From: Rosellinia necatrix
Taxonomy: Eukaryota; Ascomycota; Sordariomycetes; Xylariales; Xylariaceae
Length of the DNA: 64,000 nucleotides
Direction: 5' to 3'
Assembly (NCBI GenBank): GCA_021209875.1
Contig: JAGYVD010000006.1
Location: 2,294,001 to 2,358,000, forward strand
Positions 13,901 through 23,970 of this stretch are shown piece after piece. Position 1 is the first letter of the stretch, and each line of letters begins with the position of its first letter. The notes below the pieces were generated by a model. That model did no database searches and was not told where the DNA came from. It was given only the letters and a program-made list of their open reading frames with translations. A program made the translations under genes and the position numbers.

Positions 13901-16900
13901 TTTTTTTATATATAAGTTATATAATAAAAGTTAGATATATAAACAAAAAAACCGTTAATTTATTTTATTTTATTTTGCTTATAAAACTTATTAAATATTA
14001 TATTAACTGTTTTTAATCGTATATATTAAAAAATATAATTAAAAATTTAGTTTTATTTATTGCTAATTATTTATTAAAAAATCTTTATTTATTTTTTTTA
14101 ATATATTAATTATATTTTAGTTTTTTAAATATTAAATATTTTGTTTAATAATTTAAAAATTTCTAGCGCTGTAATATTTTTTTTATATAAATAAACTGTT
14201 TATTTAAAGCTTTAATTTTGTTTTTTTTACTAGGCTTTTTTATACCTAGTATTAACAAAACCTTTTAAATTTTAAGCTTTAATGCTTCGTTTAATTATTT
14301 GCTTGTTTTTATTATAAGCATTTTTATTATATAAATTATATTAGTTATATTTATCGCGTTAGTTATATTTATTATAATAATTATATTAGCTATATTAAAA
14401 ACTTTATTAAAAAAAAAGCCTGTTAAAAAAATACCGTGTTATTTTAACGTGTTAATTATTCCAGCGATTGCACTAGCTTTTATTATAGTTAGGTCCAGGT
14501 TTTAAGTCGCGTTATAACTTTAATACATATTAGCAGCAATAACAGCGATAATAAAAGTTATTAATATAAGGTCTGCTAATAAATATATATTTAATAATTT
14601 AAAATTATTAAAAATATATATATTTTTTAAATATAAAAATATTAAAATTAATAGCTAATAAAATATTTTAAAACATATTAAACAGCAGGCTAATATTAAT
14701 TATTAATATATTAATTATATTTATAGCTTTAGCTGCTGCTAAGCCTGCAGCTATTATTATAGCTTTTAAAGATTTTTTTATATATTTTTAATATTTAATT
14801 TTTAATATAGTTATTTTTAAATTATATTTATTTAAATATTTTTAAAAATAGTTTTAGTTTTAAAAATAAATTAATAATTATTACGTTTAAAAAGTTATAA
14901 ATTTAATTAAAGCTGCTATATTATTTTTTATAATAGCTTAAATATAAAATTTTGTTTTTAAATAGCAATTTATATTTAACTAATATTAGCATTAATATTT
15001 TAAGCGCTAAAATAACTTTTTATGTTAAAATTATTTTATATATATATAAGTTTGCTTTAAAAATATTTAAAAAATATTTTAAAATTTTTAACGTTTATAA
15101 AAATAACTATATTTAAATTATAATTAATTAATATTTTATAAATATTTAAAAATTATTTTTAATAATATTTTAATATTGTTTTTTTTTATAATTTAAGCTA
15201 TATTTATAAATTTTAACAGTTATAAAATTTATAATTGTTATTATTTAATATATAAAATTTTAATATAGCTTTTATTTATATTTAATTTAATTATTTTTAT
15301 TTTTTAAATCTGGCTTATTTATTTTTAAAAGTATATTTAAATTTGTTTAATAATTATTTTATTATTATTAAATAAATATAACTTATATTTAAGCTTATAA
15401 TAATATTTTTGCTATTTATAAATTTTTAATAATAATTTTAAAATATAAAAATTATTATTTCTTGCTTCTGTTTTTTAAAATCGTATAACTTATTAAATGT
15501 TTTTAAACTAACGGTATAATCGATTTATTTTTTATTTAAAATTTATAATTTTTTCTGCTATTATATTTTTAATTAATTTTATTAAAAAAATAATTTTTAT
15601 ATAATTTTTAATATAATATTAAAATAATTATATTTATATAAATATTAAAATAATATATTATATAATATAAACAATATATTATATCGCTTATAAATACGTT
15701 TAATTAAAAATAACACGTTTTAAATATATTTAACTAAACGTTTAATATAACATATAATATATTAACTTTAATTACGCGCTAAATTAAATACTTGTTTGTA
15801 ATATTTATATAATTAGCTATAATTAATTATAATAAACATTTTATTATTATTTAATTTAAAGCTAAATAAAATATAAAACGATATTAAGTTTAATACTAAT
15901 AAATTTAATTTAGCTATGTTAATACGTTTTTTTTAATAGCGATTATATTTATTTCTGCGTTTATTCCGGCTGTTTTTTTTTTATTATTTTTTTTTATTTA
16001 AGCTTACAGCTTTTTTTTATTTTTATTATACTATTTTTTTTATTTTTGTTTTAATCTGCGTTTTTTAACGTTTATTTTTTAATTAAACATTTTATTATAG
16101 TTTTAATTATTTTTTTAATTTGCAGATATTTATTTTTACTGCTGCTATTAAAAAAGCTTTATTTTAACAACTTAAATTATATATTTAATTAAAATATTTT
16201 TATATTAAGCGTTAAAAATATTACTTAATTTTAAAATTTATGCTAGTTTATATTATAATTATAATATTATGCTAATTTTATTATTAACGTTTAAAGTTTT
16301 ATAGCTTAAATATATTTTAGTTTTTTTATATAAACGTAATAAAAACAGTATTTTATTATATAATATTTTTAATAATAATTTAGTTTAAATAAAACGTTTT
16401 ATTATTATAACAAGTTATATATTAAATTAAATAGTTATTTTATTTAAAATAACGTTTAATTTTATATTTTAAACTTAAGTTATTTTTTAATAGTTAGCTT
16501 ATTATTTTATTATAAAACTGCTAATTTTTTAATAATATTTAAAATATAATTAAAATCTGTTAAATATTTTGTTCTATTATTTTTAAATCTTTAAAAATAA
16601 ATTAACTTTTTACGAAATAAAATATATTAGTAAAAATAAGCTTATTTTTATTAGCTATTATTTTTATATTGTTTCTGTTTTTTTATTTAAGTTAAACTAG
16701 CTAATATTAGCCCGTTTTATATAATTATTATATAATAAAAAGCAAAACTATTAAACGTTTAATATTTTTTTTTTTAATTTTTTTGTTTATATTTATAATT
16801 ATTTCTGCTACTTTAACTTTTTTAATTAAAAAGTCTTTTTAAAAGTTTTTTTCTGCCGTTTTTTTTATTGTTTATATTTAAACTATTTAAATCGCTAAAA

Positions 16901-18815
16901 TTATCGTTTAATAGAAATAGTTTTAATAAGTTTTTATTACTTATTAAATATCGCAGTTTTAAAAATATTATAATAAAAATATTGTAAATATATTATATTT
17001 AAACTAATATAAAATAAAAAACTTTATATGCTGTTATACTACTTTAATAAACAAAACTTTTATTAATAAATATATAGCTTATATTTTAAAACAGACTATT
17101 AAAATAATAAATATTAATGCTACTACTAAAACTTATGCTAGTTTTATTAAAAATATTAAAATAAATAATTTTAGCAATAGTTTTAATATTAATATAGCTA
17201 TAATTAAGTATTAATAATTAAAATATTAAAGTTAAACAAGTAATACTGTTATATATTTAATTATGTTTAACGCAGCTTTAAATAATTAATTAGCAGCGCA
17301 ATAAAATGCTTTAAAAGCTAAAATCCTTATGTCGGCTAATATTTCAGCATTTTTAATTATTATATTAATTAATTAATTATTTTTACTGTTTTAATATTTT
17401 TAATATGTTTTTTGTTTTAATTATATTATTTTTAATTTATTATATTAATTTTATAAAAGTTTATAATTAAAATAAATAATTTAAAAGTTTACTTGTTTAA
17501 TTTAAATTTTAATTTTTAATTTTATAATTTAAATTGCTACTACTATAACAATTTATTTATATTTTTAGTAATATAGTTTTTAAAACTATTTATTTTTCTT
17601 AAAAAAATTAAAAAACTGTTATAATTATTAAACGTTATTTTTTCGGTTTTAAATTAAATAATAATTTTAAAGTTTTCGTTAAATTTTTGTTAACTTTATA
17701 TTATTTTTTAAACAAGTTTAAAATATAAACTTATAATTTTTATTATTATTTAATTTAAACTTGTTATTAAACTTATTTTAAACTATATTTTTTTTTTAAT
17801 ATAAAATATTTAATATTTATAGTTTTAATTTTTAATTTTTATATAAATTAAAAAATGCTAGCTTAATAAACTTAAGTTTTATTAATAAAAATAACGTTTT
17901 TTATATTATTTTTAAAACTAATAGCTTAAGTTAAACTATATTAAAACTAGAGATTTTTTACTTTTATAAGCTTTAAAGTTAAATTTTTAATTATTAAAAC
18001 TATTTTAAATTTTTAAGTGCTAAAAATTCTAAGTTAGTTTTACGCTTTAATATGCTAATAATTATTAAATAAATTAATAACAAAATAAATATATATAAGT
18101 TGTTTTATAATTAAATTAATAAATATTATTAGCTATTTTATAAATTTATATTTATATATATTTTAAAACAAAATTAAATTTTAAAATTAAAAATAAAATA
18201 AAAATATAATTAAATAATATTAAAAACTTGCGTGCTTGTTAAAAACTTAATATAAGCTTTTAAAAAATAAAGCTAGTAATAATTACGTTTTAAAATATAT
18301 AATTATTATTATTTAAATATAATACTAATTAAAATTTAAAAAATAACTAATCGTAATACTATAGTTGTTAAACATTTAGTATTAAAATAATTAAAGTTTA
18401 AAAAATAATAAATTATTTTAATATATTAATAGCTAGATATAATAATATATAAATAACTAATAATTTAAACTATTTAAAATATAATATAAAATTAAATTTA
18501 GCTGCTGTTAAGTTTTTTATTTTTTATACTAGCAAAAATAAAATAATTAATAAGCTAACGTAAAATATATTAAATCGATTAGTTAATTAAATTTATAAGT
18601 TAATAAATACTAATAGATTTTATTAGCAACAGCTAAGCTTAAAAGCTAATAGTTCTGCTTTTTTTAATAAACAGCGCTACTTAAAATATAAAAAGAAGTT
18701 ATATCGGGGGTTAAATATACGCAAACGTTAAAAAACTAAGCATATTTTATTTGCTAGCACAAAAAAAATAAACTAAAATATAAAGTTATATAATTATAAG
18801 ACTTACTATATTATT
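10974..18815 (-). pseudogene. Decayed internal region of element 2, polymerase remnant
   Basis: All frames are closed. On the minus strand around 12446-12495 one frame reads IKTLQIFLGLNIF and then ILTKK shortly after. This resembles the FLG...LTKK part of Ty3/gypsy reverse transcriptase, but the spacing is shorter than usual and only ~1.5 kb remains to the 3' LTR, so the family call is weak. The regions 12455-12500 and 13715-13870 match 52470-52515 and 53748-53900 in order and spacing, mostly by transitions. The two elements therefore share a related interior. Confidence 0.5.
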
Positions 18816-18999
18816 TAATAAAGTTTACTTAAAATAATATAATTAAGTTTATAAAAATATAATATAAATTAAATAAAAGCTTCTGGTCCCGCAGGGACTA
18901 AAAGCTTTATTAAGCTAGGTTATTTTATCTAAGCTACACAATTTTTATCTAGCTAGCTTTGCTAGCTAGATAAGGAGCCCCCCCTTTCTGACGGTGTTA
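18816..18999 (-). repeat. LTR of element 2 (right copy)
   Basis: Partner of 10790-10973. Here the left half is AT-converted (AAAATAATATAATTAAG) and the right half is preserved, with GGAGCCCCCCCTTTCTGACG. The hairpin survives as GGTCCCGCAGGGAC at 18885-18898. Confidence 0.85.
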
Positions 19000-19004
19000 A
19001 ACCT

Positions 19005-19510
19005 GTTTTTTTTATTTTTTTTATTTATATTTATTTTTTTTTATATAATCTGTTCTTATAGTTTTTATAAAAATAATATTAATATATATATTATCTAGTT
19101 AGTTCAAATTGATTTTATAAAAATAATTGTTGCTATAATATTTTTATTTATAATAAATAAAATATTTGCTTTTTAAAATAAAAACTTTAAATTAATTTAG
19201 TTTTAGTTTAGCATAGATTTTTGTTCTATTTTTTATTTAATAGCTGTTATTTTTTTATTATTGTTTTATAATTAATAAATATTTTTTAGTTAAAAACTAT
19301 TTTTAGCAGCTATAGTTAAAGCTTTTTCTGGCTTTTTGTTTTTTTTTATGTTTTAATTTTTTTTTAAAGCTTTATTTTAAATAAAGTTTTTTTATTATTA
19401 ATAATTATATAGCTATATATATTTATAATAAATAAAAAAGTTTATTATATTATTATATAGTTTATTTATCTAAAGTTTATTTAAACATTAAAACAACTTA
19501 TTATATATAT
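19005..19510. other. AT-rich spacer
   Basis: T-rich, RIP-like DNA with no visible motif between element 2 and the GC-normal island. The change to normal composition is abrupt at 19511. Confidence 0.6.
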
Positions 19511-20069
19511 TGTCATGGCCCACAGCCATGATGGTGATAGTTACGGATGACTGGATAACTGGCCACACGCGGCATGCGTGGCATGCGCGTGCGGAACATC
19601 CGTACACCTGCTGCCAACTGGCACGCACAGACCAGCTGGCGCACAGACTGGACCCACCCCACACACCTGCACTTAGCCAGAATTCTAGTGGGCTAATTCC
19701 TCCCACTTACTCTTTCCTTTTTCATCTGTAGATTTTTCGTACAATACATCACTTATTGCTGGAGCCTTGACTTCTTAATTGTGACTGGTGCAACAGTGAT
19801 CTCTGATTGGCCCGCTGGCCAACCAGCCAGCCGATCCTTGATTGGCCACCTGGCTAGGCAGGTACAGGTATGGTATAGTAAATGTGTGGTAGGTAGGCCA
19901 GTCACATAGTGAATGGCCAGTAGTATGTATAAGTAGGAATTCCAGCCGTCAGCCCTGTATATAGTTTTCTTTTTTTTTCAACCTTAGTTTTTCTTCCTAA
20001 TACATAGGTATAGTTGGGCATCGCTCTAACTGCTGTTATTGCAGCCATCACACACTTTATACCTCCAGA
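19511..20069 (+). mobile_element. Possible solo LTR interrupted by a short element
   Basis: Begins TGTCATGG, the same eight bases that start the LTR of element 1. After the inserted short element (19539-19795) it continues through CTGATTGGCC, a TATA-like TGTATATAG near 19959 and a pyrimidine tract, to GCAGCCATCACACACTTTAT. TATAT precedes it (19506-19510) and follows CTCCAGA (20070-20074), a possible target duplication, but TATAT is common in this DNA. The right end is not certain. Confidence 0.4.
19539..19795 (+). mobile_element. Intact short element, 257 bp (copy 2)
   Basis: Runs from AGTTACGGATGACTGG to GTGACTGGTGCAACA and is flanked by a perfect GTGAT duplication (19534-19538, 19796-19800). 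By reading, it is identical over all 257 bases to the reverse complement of 32532-32788. The ends form a weak inverted repeat (AGTTAC against TGTTGC). There is no credible coding sequence; the small ORFs inside are by-products. A 5-bp duplication is usual for LTR-type integration, so it could be a solo LTR (TGTTGC...GTAACT on the minus strand) or a non-autonomous element. It shows no RIP. Confidence 0.85.
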
Positions 20070-20584
20070 TATATATTATATTAAGTATCCCAGGTCTTTT
20101 AAAAGGAAATTATAATTTATTTTTTATTTTTAATATATATATATATAATGTTATAATAATCTATTTTCTTAATAAGTTATAAATAATTAGGTTCTACTAG
20201 GGTCAGGGCTCCACCACTTAACATCCTTTTCTATAACCCTAACTTTTAGACATATTAGGCTTAAAATAGCCTTAAATTTGTCCTACCTATCACCTGATAG
20301 CAACAGGCCACTAGAAAAAAATTAGGTTTTTTTTAGTTAATAAATAGTATATATAACATAGGGCATTTTTCCGGCTAGCTTTTTAGGCCCGACTATATAT
20401 TAAATTTGACGCTAAAAAAATAAGTATATGTTTGCTACACTTTTAGCTGCAGCCTCGTACTTAAAGCGACCCATATTAAGCTTATGCTCCCCCCTAGAAT
20501 ACATGCTATTTACACTGCGCGGTGTGCCCTGTTGGTGATGTAGAATTACAGTTTAATATAGTTTACTGAAGGTAATATAGTATT
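20070..20584. other. Mixed-composition spacer, no gene seen
   Basis: Partly AT-rich, partly normal DNA. It contains GGTTCTACTAGGGTCAGGGC near 20190, which looks like old repeat debris. No frame, RNA gene or terminal repeat is recognisable. Confidence 0.55.
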
Positions 20585-20834
20585 AGTCACAGATGACTGG
20601 CTGGCCAATATAGCGTGAGTTACAGATGACTGGTTTTCTAACCGTGGCATGCGTGGCACGCGCAGAACATCCGTACACCTGTTGCCAACTGTCACGCACA
20701 GACTAGCTGTAGCACGCACAGATTGGACCCACCCCACACCCCTACATACTCTTTCCTTTCCCATCTGTAGATTTTTCGTATAATACATCACTTATTGTTG
20801 GAGCCTTGACTTCTAATTTGTGACTGGTGCAACA
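20585..20834 (+). mobile_element. Diverged short element (copy 3)
   Basis: Same family as 19539-19795: starts AGTCACAGATGACTGG and ends GTGACTGGTGCAACA. The first ~16 bases recur 33 bp downstream (20618), so the left end is duplicated in tandem. It lacks the AATTCTAGTGGGCTAATTCC segment present in the other copies. The flanks (GTATT, TCCTG) show no target duplication. It is clearly older than copies 2 and 4. Confidence 0.75.
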
Positions 20835-20990
20835 TCCTGTAAATTATTCCAGTTATATATATAAAAATCCTAAAAAAAATATGTTGTTTACCCATATGAA
20901 TTGTTTATTTAGTTAGTTATACAGTATGTTATATCAAAATATATAATAAAAAACAAAAAACAAAATATTATTTAAAACATAACACATTAT

Positions 20991-21124
20991 ACCCTTTATT
21001 TAATATTAGGCCCATACCCTTGCTGTTAGTTTCTATGTTTGGGCATGCTGCCGATGCATGGCTGCCCCCAATGCCCTTTATTTAATATTAGGCCTGGGCA
21101 TGCTGCCGTTACATGGCTGCCGAG
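20991..21124 (+). repeat. Imperfect tandem duplication
   Basis: CCCTTTATTTAATATTAGGC occurs at 20992 and again at 21074 (82 bp apart). GGGCATGCTGCCG plus ATGGCTGCC occurs at 21041 and 21096 (55 bp apart). The two spacings differ by 27 bp, so one unit has an internal deletion or insertion. Confidence 0.65.
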
Positions 21125-22230
21125 TGGTGCTCTCGTATTAGTGCTGTCCACGTATAGCATGACTATATTGCATTTTATTGGCTTGGCCGTGGGATTAGGT
21201 ACCCGACCAACCCATCAAGGTTCACTTATAGCTGACTTTGTAGGAATGTAAGACGTGTTGTTACTACCATCATTTTATATACTACTTAACCTAGTTTATT
21301 ATGGTCGGGTAGTCTAGGAGGGCCGAGCCTTTGACTAATAATCGGTCTTTAAGCTTAGCACTTGAAGTTTTCCTGCTTCTTTGGCGTATGAAAGCCCCAA
21401 CCAAATCACGACAAAACAATTCCAAGAAGAAAAGTTTCTATTGTTATTGATGACGGGGCATGCCTGGCAACTCAACGACAGAACACTGTGATGCACTGCC
21501 CCCTTCTAGTACTTAGCAGAGCCTCGTCTCATCACGCCAAGCCTGCGATTCAAGTCGGTCTACCGAGCGAGGCAGCCCTGTGGTAGATTTTAACCCTATC
21601 GTGTCGATACTCCGCGTCGCGCTGATGGCTGCATAATATTTGCCTGCATGTCCACATGACGGATTGCTTGGCGCTTTAGTTTAAGGTAGTATTATTTACG
21701 TCCTTCTGCGACTGGCAGCATATGACATATGGGTCGCAAGTGTTACACAACAGGTCGAATCCCGCTTTGCGATTAGCCGATCGAATAATGAATCCTTCCT
21801 CTTCGTAGACCGACCAGGGTTGTTTATAAAGCTAAGCCGTGTTCCAAGCGCAGATGACATCCCCTTGGCAAATGAGATCGAGAATTCGCAACCGATCACC
21901 CTTCCACGTAGGCCATATGCTCAATAGGGTGACCACACTATGCGTCAAGTTCTTGAGAACTCGGTAAGACCCGGTAGGGATTCTAATGGGCGCGTAGGTA
22001 TCTACTTGGTTTTGTTTTGTATCACCCTGAAATTGCACGTAGGAGAAACTTAAAATGGTTGGAAACCAGGCTGAGAACAGCAACAAAAGCCTCGCAGTCG
22101 AGCAAACAAAAGGAGTGAAGGGTCGTGGTTCGTGGACTGTGTGATTCCACTTCTATACAGTAACATAGCCTTCTATAACACCTTAATACTACAAAAATAT
22201 TGGAGCATATCAAACATATTGTTACTTAAC
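21125..22230. other. GC-normal upstream region without a supported gene
   Basis: Base composition is normal and RIP is absent. Several ORFs of 60-84 codons lie on both strands and overlap one another. None has a signal peptide, domain or good start context, so I do not call them. A B-box-like GGTCGAATCC near 21753 lacks a matching tRNA fold. The region probably holds old intergenic DNA and distal promoter sequence of the secreted-protein gene. Confidence 0.55.
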
Positions 22231-22423
22231 AAGACATATGGAATGCGGCACAGTGACAGTTATGCATTTTTTTGGCTATTCTCCGATGCAACGCTTTTCA
22301 AGATATCACTCAGAGATTGAAGTACGCCAAGCTTATTATTGTTTACCAAGACATATGAAATGCGGCGCTGTGACAGCGATGCACTCTTTTGGCCATCCCT
22401 CGACGCAACGCTTCGCCAGATAT
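22231..22423 (+). repeat. Duplicated 76-bp unit upstream of the secreted-protein gene
   Basis: The units are 22231-22306 and 22348-22423, both starting AAGACATATG and ending AGATAT, with starts 117 bp apart. Shared core words include ATGCGGC, GTGACAG and GCAACGCTT. The differences are mostly transitions. They lie 470-660 bp upstream of the start codon. A regulatory role is possible but not shown. Confidence 0.7.
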
Positions 22424-22759
22424 TGATTTTTACTCTCAAGCGGCGAAAATTGCGTGGTGTTGTGATCCTACCCAGAGAAGTTGTGGTTGTATGACATAAT
22501 CCTTCAAGGCTTGGCCCCTTTCTTGTTGATTGCCAACGGGTGGCTAGGCTCTCATGGAATCTCAAAGATGCAGGAAGTCATGAAAACGATACTCCAAGTA
22601 GCAATGGTATGCGTAGCATGCTTAAACAAGACTGCTGTCTCAAGCAGGGAATGTCTCTGTACTACTTTGCAACAGAACGTAGTCAGGACATGTAGATTGA
22701 ACAAGCTATCGACATAATTACATGTGGTCAATACACAACGAAAGCATGTGGCGATGTTC

Positions 22760-22893
22760 TCATTATTTAAAGACCAATCCGTCCCCGTCCCCTTCAGAGA
22801 AATAGAACTCCTCTTTCCCCATCCACTCTCCATCTCTCAACAACCCCCTCGCAGATTTCAATACATCAACTCTTTTTCAAATCCTTTTTTAAG
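22760..22893 (+). promoter_or_regulatory. Candidate promoter and 5' leader of the secreted-protein gene
   Basis: A TATA-like ATTATTTAAA (22762-22771) is followed by CCAAT (22774-22778). A long C/T-rich tract (about 22808-22858) and an A-rich CAATACATCAAC lead to the ATG at 22894. Pyrimidine-rich leaders are common near transcription starts in filamentous fungi. This is inference from sequence words only. Confidence 0.4.
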
Positions 22894-23472
22894 ATGCTCT
22901 TCGGTGCCAAACTTGTCGCGCTTGTCGGGCTTCTGAATATCGCGTCCGCCTACCGTGTTCCGGATGACCAACCAGATGGCATTTACATACTCACGGTGGA
23001 CGACAACGGCAATGATGTGGCCACCAGAGTCGAAGATGGTGTCCCAATCGACAAGCTCTTCGAACAGGCCGCCGCCGTCCCTGGAGACTCGTTCCCCCGC
23101 TCCCTCGGGAGCTCTCGCATTCAGCCAAGGCAGAGCTGGAAACTCACTTGTGGTGACAACAAGGGGTTAGCCTGGGCCGACGTAGACACCGCCAACCGCG
23201 GTGTCGACGTGCTATGCGGGAGTGGAAGCGTGCCTCCCCATGCCAGGTTCTACGTTACCAGTGGACCAGTTGTAGCCTTTTATTGCAATTTTGGGGGAGG
23301 ATACAACCTGTGTGACGCGGGCACCCGGGACAAAACCTCGCGGACGATCGTAGCCCTATGCGGCCAGACTGGCTCGGGGTATAACTCGGGCTGGGCAGAG
23401 ATACCGGAATGGGGTCTTCTCTACGGCTTCGACCTTCGAAACACAAACTTTTGTGGGGGGGGCCCAGCCTGA
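22894..23472 (+). CDS. Small secreted cysteine-rich protein, candidate effector
   Basis: Intron-less frame of 192 codons with normal, GC-rich codon use. Residues 1-19 form a signal peptide (hydrophobic ALVGLLNIASA, cleavage likely between Ala19 and Tyr20). Residues 20-80 are an acidic stretch starting YRVPDDQPDGIYILTVDDNG, with no KR/RR processing site. Residues 81-192 carry all six cysteines (86, 108, 131, 140, 156, 187), spaced C-x21-C-x22-C-x8-C-x15-C-x30-C, enough for three disulphides. The C-terminal part is rich in Gly, Tyr and Trp. Size, secretion signal, even Cys number and location between RIPed transposons fit fungal effector candidates. I recall similar layouts among unnamed secreted proteins of plant- and insect-associated ascomycetes but cannot name a family. 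No catalytic motif is visible, so its activity is unknown. The upstream CCAAT and C/T-rich leader support expression, and no internal stop or frameshift is present. Confidence 0.85.
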   Translation: MLFGAKLVALVGLLNIASAYRVPDDQPDGIYILTVDDNGNDVATRVEDGVPIDKLFEQAAAVPGDSFPRSLGSSRIQPRQSWKLTCGDNKGLAWADVDTANRGVDVLCGSGSVPPHARFYVTSGPVVAFYCNFGGGYNLCDAGTRDKTSRTIVALCGQTGSGYNSGWAEIPEWGLLYGFDLRNTNFCGGGPA

Positions 23473-23970
23473 TGTCCGACTTTGGGTCTCCTTGTCATAT
23501 GAAAACTGCCACCTGAATGCAGAATATGGTGGTACATGGGGAGTACGAATGGAGCGGGGCTTACATGGTTAATTTTCTTGCATCTGCGGGGGGTATCTGA
23601 AGCATGCCTACTTTGCTACTTTGTTACGATCCAACATTCCTCCAGGCCGGAACAAAACCCTGATGTGTGTGTGTAGAACACCACGAGTACTCTCGAGCCG
23701 TTCCCTCGAGAGCTGTTAGGTCTTTTATGCAGAAGTTAGAATTCTACAGTGGATTGAAGAACTAACTATCTGAAATTAAGTTTTAATGAGAGTACTTCTA
23801 TACATACGTTCCAATTTATCGCCCATCATGAACAACATGTTTAGCAACACTACCGCCGATTATACCACAGACAATATGTTAAGATACAGGAGTACAGATT
23901 GAGATACGGAAGTACATCACCTTATGGACCTACTTAGGGATCTACTAATGACCTACGAGATCTTTTATGT
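23473..23970 (+). other. 3' flank of the secreted-protein gene with hairpin
   Basis: GC-normal DNA that ends abruptly at the AT-rich block near 23970. It holds a perfect 8-bp stem, CTCTCGAG (23690-23697) and CTCGAGAG (23705-23712), ~220 bp after the stop codon. A near-tandem 15-mer follows (AGATACAGGAGTACA at 23882, AGATACGGAAGTACA at 23902). No AATAAA signal was seen. Confidence 0.5.

Larger units (their letters stand above)
10785..19004 (-). mobile_element. LTR retrotransposon 2, 184-bp LTRs, target duplication AACCT
   Basis: Two direct repeats of exactly 184 bp (10790-10973 and 18816-18999) are flanked on the outside by AACCT at 10785-10789 and 19000-19004. The whole element is about 8.2 kb. 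Its ends now read TA...TA, consistent with RIP of the usual TG...CA. The inside is T-rich on the + strand, which suggests coding on the minus strand. The interior is colinear with that of the element at 50786-58070. Confidence 0.85.

Noticed and set aside
19488..19706. 72-codon minus-strand ORF, with an identical start in a + strand ORF at 32621-32848
   Set aside because: Both lie in the identical 257-bp mobile element. The match reflects the repeat rather than a conserved gene, and the two frames end differently in flanking DNA.
21680..21790. tRNA-like B box (GGTCGAATCC)
   Set aside because: No matching acceptor stem, anticodon arm or full-length T-arm could be formed around it.
21696..22833. 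Several overlapping 62-101-codon ORFs on both strands
   Set aside because: They overlap one another in multiple frames, lack domains and lie in the upstream region of the secreted-protein gene, including the 76-bp repeat.
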